Source: Dromiciops gliroides
Taxonomy: Eukaryota; Chordata; Mammalia; Microbiotheria; Microbiotheriidae
Assembly (NCBI RefSeq): GCF_019393635.1
Contig: NC_057861.1
Coordinates: 77,631,327 to 77,695,326 of the forward strand
Length of the DNA: 64,000 bases
Direction: 5' to 3'
How positions within the stretch are numbered: position 1 is the stretch's first letter; each line of letters starts with the position of its first letter. Under the pieces are notes generated by a model. The model had not been told where the DNA came from, did not search any database, and saw only the letters and a program-made list of their open reading frames with translations. A program made the position numbers and the translations under genes. Of the stretch, positions 14,255-25,684 are shown piece after piece.

Positions 14255-14428
14255 TGTTGTTACATCCTTTTTCAGTCGTGTCTAACTCGTTTTGACCTCA
14301 GGTTCAGTTTTCTGGACAGAGATACTGGAGTGGTTTGCCATTTCCCTGAGGTAGTGTTTCTGAGGCCAGATTTGAACCCCAGGGGATAGCTTCCTGACTC
14401 CAGGCCTGGCATTCTATCCACTTTGGAC
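14255..14428 (+). repeat. RTE-type SINE fragment (unit A)
   Basis: Contains tttttcagtcgtgtctaact, gagatactggagtggtttgc and catttccctgag, followed by a tRNA/MIR-like piece (ggccagatttgaacccc, ctggcattctatccac). The first part matches the 3' end shared with BovB/RTE LINEs. The unit B copy at about 44,578-44,790 is more complete in the middle. Confidence 0.55.
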
Positions 14429-16399
14429 AGCACTAATTTTTAGCAAGTTTGGCTCAAAATCACCCCAAAATCCATCTCTATTTTCTACCTGTTACTCCCC
14501 AGAATTTTACCCTTTATTGACAAAGAGAACAAGTTTAATCCCTCTTTTATGGGACAGGCCTTAAAATACGTGTAGGCAGCAATCCTGTTTGCCCTGTCTT
14601 CTCTTTTCCAGACTAACTATTCCTAATTCTTGCATTTGGCCCTTATAAGGCATGTTCTCCAGTCATCATCTGATGCTCTGTGTAATGGGCCTTTATGGCC
14701 TGGCTGTTGTTTTCCTCCCCCCCTCTATTGTCCCCAGAGCTGCCTTTGCTCTGGCGTTTAGGGTAGAAATGGGTTTCCTATTGCCTCTAGTCTCCTTTGC
14801 TGCCTCCTCTATCTCTTCTTCTGTCCCTTAGCTGGTTGGCTACAGAAAGGCCTATTCTGACCTCCTTATTGCTGGTTTCAGGCGTAATAAAGCTGAGTTG
14901 TCTCCTTTGCTAGTGACAACTCATTAAATAAATATTTGGGGCTTATTGGGCAGCAGCTGGACTTGACTTTCTCATGGTGACTTTGACCTGGTCAGCACTA
15001 GCCTGTTGGCTTGGAGTATGCACACTGAGCACCTTCCTGGGCTGCCTTGTGCTGGGTCCAAGTTTGGAGGACTCCCATTGCCTGGCTTTTACAGATCCTT
15101 TTCCCTTCATCTGCCCACTGGCAAGCCTGATTATGCACTCCCTTTCCACTTCCTAATGAGATTAACAGCCTTTCCTACTTTCCTAGTTACTTACAAACAT
15201 GAAGTTAAGAACTCCTGATTTAAACTGTTCTGTCCACAATCATTAATGACTGACCTTACTATCACTACTAATGACAGACCTTACTGTCTACTTACTATTT
15301 TGTTGTTTGTCCTTCATTCTTTTTTTTTTCTTGGCGGGGGGAGGGCAATGAGGGTTAAGTAACTTGCCCAGGGCTGGTGCTTTATCCATTGTGCCACCCT
15401 AGCTGCCCCTCTCCTAGTTTCTTAGCAGTGAGTCATCAGCTCTAGGGGCCCAGGGTGAGGCCAACCCCCAATCTAATCACATATTTTGGCCATCAGACTT
15501 TCAAACAGGTATTTTCTGGCTGAGAATTCTGTAATGGGGAGGGAGCTTTAGTCAGTGGCATATGGGGTTGTGGGATGAGAAAGCCAGTCCAGGAAGGTAA
15601 TTTAAGGAAGGGGAACCAACCCACTAGGAGCTGAAGTATCAGAGGTGTAGGGGTATGTGTGTCTGTGTGTATATGTGTTGTGTTCCTTTGGCCTGAGCCT
15701 GCTGGCTCAGTGTATGTGTGTGCATTCACATGCAAGGAAAGAGGTGATAAAATGGGTGTAGGAAGGAGGGACAAGGGAAATAGGTACTGGGCCTAGTTCC
15801 AGGAGGGACCCAGTTAAGTTAGGATTGGATGAGAGAGAGGGTAGGAGCCGATGAGAAGGGCCACTGTTGGTTTTCCCAACGCTTACCATCCAATTTCATT
15901 GCAACATGCCCATCCTAATTTCACTTTTCACACTCTTCCCTATCCTAATCACCTCCTATTCAGGGTCCTTGGTTGGCAGTGGGCCACTCAGCACCTGGTG
16001 TCTTCCACTGTGAGCTTTGGAATTTCCCCCTTATCACTAACCAGTGTCTATGTCCTCAAGCTTTCAACCTGTTCACTGCTCCCTCTGTCTCACAGAAACC
16101 TGACTCCCTGTGGAGACACCATATAACTTGCCACTTTTGCCACCATTGTCCATTCCTTGACTATTTCTTCCTGACCCAAAGCTCCAAAAAAGAGACATTG
16201 GCACCATCCTGATTCCACACCAAAGCCTATCCTTACTGGGAATTATTGTGCCTGGGGAAAATTGTTTCTGACAGTAATAGAGAGGACAGTCCAGTGGATG
16301 GTGGCAGAAAGGAATGTCCAAACGAGTGAAGTTTCCTGAGGAGATGGTTTGGCCCATTACTCAGGGAGTCAGGAATTGGGTATGGTGAGATGGGGCATA
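14429..16399. other. Intergenic, no gene seen (unit A, diverged block)
   Basis: Unique-looking DNA aligning to 44,791-46,900 of unit B at about 88-91% by eye, with several indels. A short, internally deleted SINE is present (listed separately). No coding frame or RNA gene recognised. Confidence 0.55.
15319..15410 (-). repeat. Internally deleted marsupial SINE
   Basis: Starts gcaatgagggttaagtaac, jumps from cttgcccaggg straight to ctggtgctttatccattg, and ends ctagctgcccct. About 60 bases of the body are missing. Confidence 0.75.
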
Positions 16400-16558
16400 G
16401 GGGCAACTAGGTGGTGCAGTGGATAAAGCACCGGCCCTGGATTCAGGAGGACCTGAGTTCAAATCCAGCCTCAGACACTTGACACTTAACAGCTGTGTGA
16501 CCCTGGGCAAGTCACTTAACCCTCATTGCCCTGACCAAAAAAACAAACAAACAAAAAA
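16400..16558 (+). repeat. Marsupial SINE, type II, unit A only
   Basis: gggcaactaggtggtgcag at the 5' end, ggataaagcaccggccctgg, A-rich tail with caaacaaacaaac. Flanked by ggtgagatggggcat direct repeats. Confidence 0.9.
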
Positions 16559-18417
16559 TAATCTAGGTGAGATGGGGCATGAGCTGGCACATGGGTCTTA
16601 TGTGCCAGGCACTGTGCTAAATATTGGGGAGACAAAGACAAAAGGCAGTGCCTGCCCATGAGGAGCTCACTACTGTAGGAGACAACATGCAAACAACTAG
16701 GTTGGGCCAAAAGTAACGAAAGGGTATGAATTTGTAATAACTTAAAAAAAAATTTCTTTCTCTATTTTCTATCCAACTATTTCCTATATCAGCTGTACAA
16801 ACAAGTTAGATACATGTATAGAAGGTATCAAGAGCAAGTGAGAAAGACTTCCTGTAGAAAGTGGGACACGATCCTGCAGGCAGTTACTTCCAGTGCCAAT
16901 AAAGCCCTTTCCAGGACTTGTAGGGATAGAGTCCTCCACAGGGAGGAACAGAGCCTCTGTTGGTGCCCTAGGGCAAAGCCCCATCTGCCCTGTGCTAGCA
17001 ACACCTCTACTCTACTTCTCTGTGCTGTTTCCAATTCATTCCTCTCCTACCAGCCCCCAGTGACCTTTCATCTTCCAAAGTCCATTGAGTGTGTTTGTAG
17101 CTCCCTCTGCCCATCCTTATTGCTCTTATCTGCATACCAAGACATCCCAGACATCTGTGCAAATTGTTCAGTGGTAAAAAGAAACGAGAGCTGTTATGAT
17201 TTGCCAGGTGGAAACATGGAGAGGACAGGGAGAGGCAGGATTCAAAGGTGAAGCAGAATGGGTTGTTGAAGGGGTCGAGTCCTTGAATGCTTTAAGCCCC
17301 ACCAGTGTGTCTGCTGCCTAAGAAGAGCCCCTCAAGTTTCCATTAAGTTGTGAAGTTGACACTTCATTTTGTTTTTCAGCACAACCATATAAGGGAGGCC
17401 AGTGCAAGAACGACTAGCCCCATTTTACAGATAGAAAATTGAGGTTCAGAGCAGTGAAATGACTTGCCCAAGGTCACAAGCCAGTAAATATCAGAGCCTG
17501 GGTCCAAACCCAGGTCACCCAACTCCAAGTCCTTCAGTTTCCCATAGATAAGGTTGAAGAAAGGGATAAAATCATGCTGACGGGGCCCACTGCAGACTTG
17601 TGCTTTCTGACCTCAACTCAGTGGCAGTTCTTGTAATCTTCACATTTCCCACGGCCTTCTCCCCTCCAAGCCTCGACCCTGCTCTCTGAAGGCTTGTCTT
17701 CCCTCCTTTACTGAGATGAATGAGTCCACTGAACGGGAGTCCCTTCATCTCCCTACTTGATAGAAGCAAGCTTTTATATAGCACTTTCAGGGTTGCAAAG
17801 TGCTTTACAAATATGAATTCATTTTTGATCCTCACCACAACCTTTCCGGGTAGATGCTATTATTATTTTCTTTTTACAAGGGAAGAAGACAGAGGTTAAG
17901 TGATTTGCCTAGGGTCATACAAGCTAGTAAGTGTCTGAGACTGGATTTGAACTCAAGTCTTCACACCTTGTAAATCCTCTACACATTCACCATTGCTCTC
18001 ATCTGCTTTAGTCTCAAAAGGTAAAGTAGTCCTTCTCCTTGCCAAAGCCCAAACTCCATCTCTGCCCATGATCCCATATCCCCTCCTATCTCCCTCAAAG
18101 CCTTGCCCTGTCCCTCTCTCCATAACAACTGTTTGCTTGCCCACAGCCTACTAAGATCTATACAAAGAATAGGGCTCTCCTCTCCTTGAAATGCCTTCAC
18201 TTAATCTTGCCAGTCCCTCAAACCATTGTCTCTCCTCTCCTTCACCATCAGTTATCTTCATTTATCGTTTTAACTTTGATCCCTGGGAACTTGAATTGTG
18301 ACCTCAAATTATATGGAAGCTGAGGTCACCTGTGAGGTTACCAGTGACCTTTAGATAATTTTCTAAAACAACCAACTTCAAAACAACTACAAAACCAACA
18401 TAAAGAGACTTCTGCAA
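16559..18417. other. Intergenic block nearly identical between units, with old repeats
   Basis: From about 16,831 onward this is about 99.5% identical to unit B (47,093 onward). It contains an old interspersed element (about 16,590-16,870, tgtgccaggcactgtgctaa), a reverse-strand MIR (17,423-17,540, gatagaaaattgaggttcag) and another MIR/MAR1-type element (17,762-17,965, tagcactttcagggttgc). No gene recognised. Confidence 0.5.
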
Positions 18418-18571
18418 CAGGGCAGTTAGGTGGCGCAGTGGATAGAGCAAGGGCCCTGGAGTCAGGAGTACCTGAGTTCAAATCAGGCCTCAGACACTTA
18501 ACACTCACTAGCTGTGTGACCCTGGGCAAGTCACTTAACCCCAATTGCCTCACTAAAAAAAAACAAAAAAC
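18418..18571 (+). repeat. Marsupial SINE, type I, shared by both units
   Basis: Type I diagnostics: ggatagagcaagggccctgg, agtcaggagtacctgag, ccaattgcctcac. Flanked by acttctgcaa-like direct repeats. The unit B copy is at 48,865-49,017. Confidence 0.9.
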
Positions 18572-18729
18572 AAGTCTTCTGCAGCTCACCATGATCCTAT
18601 ACAAGTTAGAAACAGTGTTAAGCAGGGAGAATCTAAGGAGGCAGAACTGCGTATTTGTCACAGCTGCAGATCAGCCAGACCAGAGAGGAATGTGCATCTG
18701 ATGTACCAAAGCTGACTCCTCACTCTTTC

Positions 18730-19440
18730 TCATCCACCATCCAATCTGTTGCCAAGACTAGTCGGTTCCACCTTTGTAGTATCTCTTGAATAAGCCCCCT
18801 TCTCTCCTCTGACCCTGCCAGCCCTCTGGTGCAGGCCCTCATCACTGCACATCTGGACTATTGCAATAACCTGCTGCTGAGTCGGCCTGTCTCAAGTCTC
18901 TCCCTTCTCCAATCCATCCTCCATTCAGCTGTAGGATTGATCTTGCTAATGTCCCATGTCTGACCATGTCAGCCTCCCTGTTCTACAAAGCCCTTCATAA
19001 CCTGGCCCTCTCCCACCACTCCAGGTCTCTGACACTTTACTCCCTGAAGTGTGCGCTGTAATCCTGTCCCACTGCCTTCCATGCTGTTCCTTGAACACAA
19101 TGCTCCATCCCCCAATGCTGGACATTTTCACTGACTGTCCCCCATACCTGGAATTCTCTCCCTCCTCATCTCTGCTTCCTAGCTTCCCTTTCTTCCTTCA
19201 CATCCCAGCTGAAACCCCACCTTCTACAAGAAGCCATGCCCACACAATGCTTGTGTCTCCCCTCTGTCATCTCCAGTTTATCCTGGATCTAGCTGGTTTG
19301 TATGGGGTTGTGTGCACATTGTCCTGCCTTTTAGGCTGAGAGCTCCTGGAGATCAGGGGTTGTCTCTTGCTTTTGTTTTTCTCCCCAGTGCTCAGCACAG
19401 TGCCTGGCACATAGTGGAAGCTCAGTAGACACTTGTTGAC
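18730..19440 (+). repeat. Old marsupial interspersed repeat, family not assigned
   Basis: The layout is familiar from marsupial dispersed repeats: cacatctggactattgcaa, cagtctgaccatgtcagcc-like wording, ctggccctctcccaccac and the terminal cagtgcctggcacatagtgg. Unit B (49,175-49,570) lacks about 300 bp corresponding to 19,107-19,410. I cannot name the family from sequence alone. Confidence 0.4.
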
Positions 19441-19839
19441 TGACTTACTGACTAATAAGGGCTGGTGTGTTCTGTGCTGGAGAGAGGAGCAATTGTATTG
19501 TAGTTGTTGTCTGAAGGGTCCTTGCAATATGTCCTTCTATAGCCTCTGTGGGCTGAGTGAGAAGCACTATCCAGATGGGGGTTACTCCAGCCCAAGTTTG
19601 ACCTTTCCTAGGGAAGTTGTGTCAACAAGAACACAAAAAGCCTAAATATCCATATGTCTGTTCTGTTAGAATGTAAGCTCCTTGATGACAGGGACTGTTT
19701 CACTGTTGTCCTTGTATGATCAGTCCTTATCATCAGTTCCTGGCCAATAGTGTGTACTTAAGAAATCCTTGTAGATTGTTGACTGAGTGACACCATTTGG
19801 TAAACTCTGATAATAATTTATTCATTGCTTTACAGAGAT

Positions 19840-19932
19840 TTCTTGATGTCTTCAGCATTTTCTTTTAAAAACTATTTGTATGTTTTACTTTTCCCAATTA
19901 CATGTAAAAACCATTTTTCATCTTCACTTTTT
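19840..19932 (-). repeat. Old L1 3' end (first part), interrupted by younger L1
   Basis: ttcccaattacatgtaaaaa is the reverse strand of a marsupial L1 3' UTR. The element continues at 23,129 after the younger L1. In unit B it is uninterrupted (about 50,005-50,332). Confidence 0.6.
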
Positions 19933-20990
19933 TCTTTCTTTCTTTCTTTAAGTTTTCAACCTTTGTTTAGATAAGATTTCCAATTTCAAATTTTTCTCCC
20001 TCCCTCCCCTCCCTATCCCCCTCCCCTAGACAGCCGGTAATCTGATATATAACATTAAATATATTTCTGCATTAGTCATGTTATACAAGAAGAATCAGAG
20101 CAAGAAGGAAAAACCTCAAAAAAGAAAAACAACAGCACCAAAAACAAAAGAAAAAGTATGATCCAATCAGCGTCCATATTCCACAGTTTCTTTTTTCTTT
20201 TTTTTTTTTTTCTGGTTTTGGAGAGCTTTTTCCATCATGAGTCTTTTGGAATTTTTTTGTACCATTGGATTGGTGAGAAGAATCTAGTCTATCACAGTTG
20301 ATCAACACACAATGTTGATGATACTGTGTATAATGTTCTTCTGGTTCTGCTCATCTCACTCATCATCAGCTCACATAAGACCCTCCAGGTTTCTCTGAAC
20401 TCCTCCTGCTCATCATTTCTTACAGCACAATAGTATTCCATTACATTCATATACCACAACTTGTCCAGCCATTCCCCAATTGATGGGCATCCCCTCAACT
20501 TCCAATTCCTTGCCACCACAAAAAGAGCAGCTATAAATATTTTTGTACATGTGGGTCCTTTTCCCTTTTCCATGATCTCTTTGGGAAAAAGACCCAAAAG
20601 TGGTATTGCTGGGTCAAAGGGTATGCACAGCTTTATAGCCCTTTGGGCATAATTCCAAATTGCTCTCCAGAGTGGTTGGATCAGGTCACAGCTCCACCAA
20701 CAACGCATTAGTGTTCCAATTTTTCCACAACTTCTCCAACATTTATTATTTTCCTTTTTTGTCATTTTAGCCAATCTGATAGGTGTCAGGTGGTACCTCA
20801 GAGTTGTTTTAATTTGCATCTCTCTAATCAATAGTGATTTAGAGAATTTTTTCATATGGGAATAGATAGCTTGGTTTCTTCATCAGAAAACTGCCTGTTC
20901 ATATCCTTTGACCATTTCTCAATTGGGGAATGACTTGGATTCTTATAAATTTGATTTAGTTCCCTTTATAGTTTAGAAATGAGGCCTTTG

Positions 20991-21139
20991 GGGCAGCTAG
21001 GTGGCACAGTGGATAGAGTACCACCCCTGGAGTCAGGAGGACCTGAGTTCAAATGCGGCCTTAGACATTTGACACTTACTAGCTGTGTGACCCTGGGCAA
21101 ATCACTTAACACCAACTGCCTCACCAAAAAAAAAAAAAA
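20991..21139 (+). repeat. Marsupial SINE, type I, inside L1
   Basis: First of three head-to-tail SINEs in the L1. 5' end gggcagctaggtggcacag, tail ctcaccaaaaaa. The whole cluster is flanked by gaaatgaggccttt (20,977-20,990 and about 21,512-21,525). Confidence 0.9.
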
Positions 21140-21146
21140 TTGTTTA

Positions 21147-21299
21147 GGGGCAGCTAGAGGGTGCAGTGGATAGAGCACCAGCCCTGGATTCAGGAAGACC
21201 TGAGTTCAAATCCGGCCTCAGACATTTGACACTTACTAGCTGTGTGACCCTAGGCAAGTCACTTAACCCCAATTGCCTCACCAAAAAAAAAAAAAAAAA
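21147..21299 (+). repeat. Marsupial SINE, tandem copy 2 inside L1
   Basis: gggcagctagagggtgcag, with the unusual shared variants cagacatttgacac and accctaggcaagtc. These link it to the next copy. Confidence 0.9.
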
Positions 21300-21305
21300 T
21301 GTTTA

Positions 21306-21440
21306 GGGGCAGTTAGAGGGTGCAGTGGATAGAGCACCAGCCCTGGATTCAGGAAGACCTGAGTTCAAATCCAGCCTCAGACATTTGACACTTACTAACT
21401 GTGTGACCCTAGGCAAGTCACTTAACCCCAATTGCCTCAT
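21306..21440 (+). repeat. Marsupial SINE, tandem copy 3 inside L1
   Basis: Shares gctagagggtgcag-type, cagacatttgacac and accctaggcaagtc variants with the preceding SINE, including the spacer tgtttag. This supports local tandem duplication rather than separate insertion. The tail continues into a (TG/CG/CA)n run. Confidence 0.88.
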
Positions 21441-21450
21441 ATGTGTGTGT

Positions 21451-21492
<42 letters not shown>
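21441..21492. repeat. (TG)n(CG)n(CA)n microsatellite
   Basis: Alternating purine-pyrimidine run tgtgtgtg-cgcgcgcg-cacacaca growing out of the SINE tail. It is self-complementary and could extrude as a hairpin or adopt Z-DNA. Confidence 0.9.
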
Positions 21493-21495
<3 letters not shown>

Positions 21496-23128
21496 AGAAA
21501 AAAAAAAGAAGAAATGAGGCCTTTATAAGAAGTACTGGCCATAAAAATTGTTTCCTAGCTTTCTGCATCCCTTCTAATTTTGGATGCATTGCTTCTGTTT
21601 GTACAAAAACTTTTTAATTTAATGTAATCAAAATCATCCATTTTTGATTTCATAATATTTCCTATCTTTTGTTTGGTCATAAACTTTTCTCCTTTCCAAA
21701 GATCTGAAAGGTAGACTATTTCTTCCTGTCCTAATTTACCTATGGTATCACCTCATATCTAAATCATGTACCCATTTTGACCTTATTTTAGTATAAGTGT
21801 AAGATGTTAGTCTATGCCTAATTTCTGCCATACTATCTTCCAGTTTTCCCAGAAGTTTTTGTCAAATACTGAGTTCCTATCCCAGAAGTTGGAGTCTTTG
21901 GGTTTATCAAACACTACATTACTAAAGTCATTTACTACTGGGTCTCCTGTGCCTAGCCTATTCCATTGATCCTCCACTCTATTTCTTAGCCAGTACCAGA
22001 TAGTTTTGATGACTGCCACTTTATAGTAAAGCTCCAGATTTGGTACAGCTAACCCACCTTCCTGTGCATTTTTTTTTTCATTATTTCCCTTGATATTCTT
22101 GACTTTTTGTTTTACCAAATGAATTTTGTTATTATTTTTTCTAGTTCTATAAAATAATTTTTAGGTAGTCTGATTGGTATGGCACTGAATAAGTAAATTA
22201 ATTTAAGTAGAATTGTCAGTTTTACTATTTTAGCTCTGCCTATCCATGAGCAATTGATATCTTTCCAATTACTTAGATCTGATTTGATTTGTGTGAGAAG
22301 TGTTTGGTAATTGTGTTCATAGAGTTCCTGGGTTTGTTTTGGCAAGTAGACTCCCAAGTATTTTATATTATCTACCATTACTTTAAATGGAATTTCTCTT
22401 TCTATCTCTTGCTGCTGGACTTTGTTGGTCATGTATAGAAATGCTGATGGTTTTTGTGGATTTATTTTATATCCTGCTACTTTGCTAAAGTTGTTAATTG
22501 TTTCAAGTAATTTTTGAGTTGATTCTCTAGGATTCTCTAAGTATACCATCATATCATCTGCAAAGAGTGATAGTTTTGTTTCCTTCCTGCCTATTCTAAT
22601 TCCTTTAATTCCTTTTTCTTCTCTGATTGCTAAAGCTAACATTTCTAGTACCATATTAAATAATAGAGGTGATAATGGACATCCCTGTTTCACCCCTGAT
22701 CTTATTGGGAAGGCCTCTAACTTATCTCCATTACATATAATGCTTGCTGATGGTTTTAGGTAGATACTGTTTATTATTTTAAGGAAAGCTCCACCTATTC
22801 CTAAGCTCTCTAGTGTTTTTATTAGGAATGGGTGCTGTATTTTGTCAAAAGCTTTCTCTGCATCTATTGAGATAATCATATGATTTTGGTTAGTTTTCTT
22901 ATTGATATGGTTGATTATGTTAATAGTTTTCCTAATGTTGAACCAGCCCTGCATTCCTGGTATAAATCCCACCTGGTCATAGTGTATTATCCTGGTGATC
23001 ACTTGCTGTAATCTCCTTGCTAATATCTTATTTAAGATTTTAGCATCAATATTCATTAGGGAAATTGGTCTATAATTTTCTTTCTCTGTTTTTTCTCTGC
23101 CTGGTTTTGGTATCACCACTATATTTGT

Positions 23129-23425
23129 CATCTTCACTTTTTACAGTTTCAAATTCCAAATTCTCTCCCTTCTTCCCTCCCCCTCCCCTCCTTGAGAAGG
23201 AAAGCAGTTTGATATAAATTACCATGTGCAGTCATGTAAAACACTTTCATATTAGTGGCGTTTCAAAAGAAAACACAGACAAAACCCCCCCAAAGAAAAA
23301 TCAAGAAAGTAAAAAAAGGTATGCTTCAATCTGCATTCAGACTCTAGCAGTTCTTTCTCTGGATGGAGATAGCCCTTTTCATCATAAATTCTTGAGAATT
23401 GACATCATTAAAAAAAGTGACTAGG
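23129..23425 (-). repeat. Old L1 3' end (second part)
   Basis: Continues the older L1 tail from 19,932: ctcccttcttccctccccct, aattaccatgtgcagtcatg, tatgcttcaatctgcattca. About 90% identical to unit B at 50,074-50,332. Confidence 0.6.
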
Positions 23426-24076
23426 TCTCCCCATCTCCCTCAGGTGGGAAGTGCAGGTACCACTCATGAGCCAGGTGCCATTCTGATCAGCAGAAGAGCT
23501 TTGACCGGCTCCATCTCTGACCCCTTTTAAGCAATATGGTGGACCTCCTACTCCAGGGGCTAATTGAATTGATGCCTAAATTAGTGTGGACTCCTGATTG
23601 GCTTAATCCACTGCAGCTCAAAACTCAAGAGTCCAAGAGATCATCAGCCTTGATGGGATTACAAGTGTATGCCACCATACCAAGCTTGGATCAAAGTATG
23701 ACTCTAGCATGTCTAGATCTGTGGACATCTCTGAAGTGTCAGAAATCATCAGGGTCACCTCCAGCCTGTTCAGAATCCTCTCAGAATACAAGAAGCAAAG
23801 GGCTGGGGCTCATTGCCTGTACACTCTAGCAATCCATGCCTCTAATACAAAGACTTACAGGAAGAGTGAGACCAATGGTGAATTACACAGCCCTGCCTGC
23901 AACACTATGGTAGCCCAAGAAGTTTGACTTTGTTGATTTCCCAGTGTATGAGGAGAGGGAGGATTGTCTGAGGAAGGAACACTAGGTATAGGGAGTGATG
24001 TTTTGTCACTGAATGAGTGGGATGTGGAGTGCTCCTGGGGAGCAGAACCCAGAATCTACCTTAGTGATTCCCACTC
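23426..24076. other. Intergenic, no gene seen, high identity to unit B
   Basis: About 99% identical to 50,506-51,158 by eye. Not recognised as a known repeat or gene. Confidence 0.4.
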
Positions 24077-24228
24077 TTTTTTTTTTTTTAAAGCGAGGCG
24101 ATTGGGGTTAAGTGACTTGCCCAGGGTCACAGAGCTAGTAAGTGTTAAGTGTCTGAGGCCGGATTTGAACTCAGGTACTCCAAACTCCAGGGCCAGTGCT
24201 CTATCCACTGCACCACCTAGCTGCCCCT
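24077..24228 (-). repeat. Marsupial SINE, type I, unit A only
   Basis: Reverse-strand copy, gcgaggcgattggggttaag to cacctagctgcccct, flanked by ttcccactctt direct repeats. Empty site in unit B near 51,150-51,162. Confidence 0.9.
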
Positions 24229-24986
24229 ATTCCCACTCTTCTTGAGGGTAGTCATAGAAAATTGCCCTCTTTCAGATGGAAAACCTCAGGAAGCACCTGA
24301 AGGAACTATTAGTTCATGACCTTATGGAGTCCCCCAGTCAGGAGGTCTTACCCTAGTGGTAGTACAGAAGACTAAAAAAGTCTGAATATGTGGGTACCAT
24401 AAGACTGATCAAGAGAACTAGGGAGGATCCAAGCACCATGCCATGAGTTCAAGATGACTTGCACTGATTGTTAGGCAGCCAGGGTTTCTTTTTGGTTTGG
24501 TTTGGTTTGGTTTTTTCAGCCAGGAGTTTTTACTGGGCCTGTTAGTTTTTAAGCTGACCCTGTAGAACAAAGGGAAAGGAGACATTCATCCTCTTTTCTA
24601 CATGAGAAAAACCGGAAGAACTGGGTCTGTTAAAGAGAAAGTAAAGCCCTTCTGGAGAGGGACTGGCCTCAGCTGGCCTTCCTCTACTCACTGAGGTCAC
24701 TGAGGTTAATCCTCCCCATCCTTTAAGGCCAACTGAAACTCTACTACCTCCCAAAGAGTTCCTGTGGCGTACCAGCCCCTCAAGGCCATAGTCTCATAGG
24801 ACAGGCTTGAGTGGGAGGAGACAACATTGTGATCTTTCAGGAGTAGACACTAGGAAGAAGAGGAACAGAACCTTCTGTAGCTCCTGCTGAATAAAAATAA
24901 CCTCCTCAGCCTCAACATCAAGACACCTCCCCAATCTGTTCCTGTCAAATGGGGACGACTTTCTATTCATCATCCGTACTCTCTGC
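24229..24986. other. Intergenic, diverged block (unit A)
   Basis: No gene seen. Aligns at about 83-90% with 51,162-51,660 and then 54,060-54,660 of unit B. About 2.4 kb of unit B (51,660-54,060, with LTR and CR1-like sequence) is missing here at about 24,540. Confidence 0.5.
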
Positions 24987-25142
24987 TTTTTTTTTTTTTT
25001 TTTTTTGGTGAGGCAATTGGGGTTAAGTGACTTGCCCAGGGTCACACAGCTAGTAAGTGTTAAATGTCTGAGGCCGGATATGAACTCGGGTACTCCTGAC
25101 TTCAGAGCCAGTGCTCTATCCACTGTGCCACCTAGCTGCCCC
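24987..25142 (-). repeat. Marsupial SINE, type I
   Basis: Poly(T), ggtgaggcaattggggttaa, gtgttaaatgtctgaggccg, cacctagctgcccc. Lies directly against an L1 fragment. Confidence 0.88.
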
Positions 25143-25684
25143 CTGCTCATCATTTCTTGCTTTTTGTTTTTGTTTTTTTGTTTTGTGGGGCAATGAGGGT
25201 TAAGTGACTTGCCCAGGGTCACACAGCTGGTAAGTGTCAAGTGTCTGAGGCTGGATTTGAACTCATGTCCTCCTGAATCCAGGGCCAGTGCTTTATCCAC
25301 TGCACCACCTAGCTGCCCCCTGCTCATCATTTCTTACAGCACAATAGTATTCTATTACATTTATATACCACAACTTGTTTAGCCATTCTCCTTTGAATAG
25401 GCATTCCCTTGATTTCCAATTCTTTGTCACCACAAAGAGGGCTGCTATAAATATTTTTGCACATGTGGGTCCTTTTCCCTTTTCTACGGTCTCTTTGGAA
25501 TACAGACCTAGCAGTGGTACCACTGGGTCAAAGGGTATGAACAGTCCCATAGCCCTTTGGGCATAGTTCCAAATTGCTATCCACAATGGTTGGATCAGTT
25601 CACAACTCCACCAACAATGCATTAGTGTTCCAATTTTTCCACAGCTTCTCTAACGCTTATTATTTTCCCTTTTTTGTCATATTA
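25142..25684 (-). mobile_element. L1 ORF2 3' fragment, unit A only
   Basis: Reverse-strand L1 ORF2 C-terminal coding remnant ([31 protein letters not shown]) split by the SINE at 25,161-25,320. It replaces sequence corresponding to about 54,661-55,170 of unit B, so its arrival or a later event removed about 0.5 kb. Confidence 0.75.
25161..25320 (-). repeat. Marsupial SINE, type II, inside L1 fragment
   Basis: gtggggcaatgagggttaag to cacctagctgcccc. Flanked by ctgctcatcatttcttgc and ctgctcatcatttcttac, so it split an L1 piece. Confidence 0.88.

Larger units (their letters stand above)
19933..23128 (-). mobile_element. 5'-truncated LINE-1, unit A only
   Basis: Reverse-strand L1 with frames from the ORF2 reverse transcriptase. 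The frame at 22,112-23,137 reads [32 protein letters not shown] and the catalytic [10 protein letters not shown]. The ORF2 C-terminal region is at 20,292-20,855 ([18 protein letters not shown]). The 3' UTR and an impure A-rich tail (reads tttctttc) end at 19,933. The 5' end is cut within the reverse transcriptase domain, so no ORF1 or endonuclease is present. Target duplication catcttcacttttt occurs at 19,919-19,932 and 23,129-23,142. Unit B has the empty site once, at 50,060-50,073. Three SINEs lie inside at 20,991-21,440. Inserted after the duplication. Immobile, as it is truncated. Confidence 0.92.

Noticed and set aside
16400-16558. tRNA gene
   Set aside because: The SINE head has A- and B-box-like sequence but cannot form a full cloverleaf with an acceptor stem. 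It is a SINE.
22112-23137. A working reverse transcriptase gene
   Set aside because: The frame belongs to a 5'-truncated L1 without ORF1 or endonuclease, and it begins inside the flanking repeat. Not a host gene.
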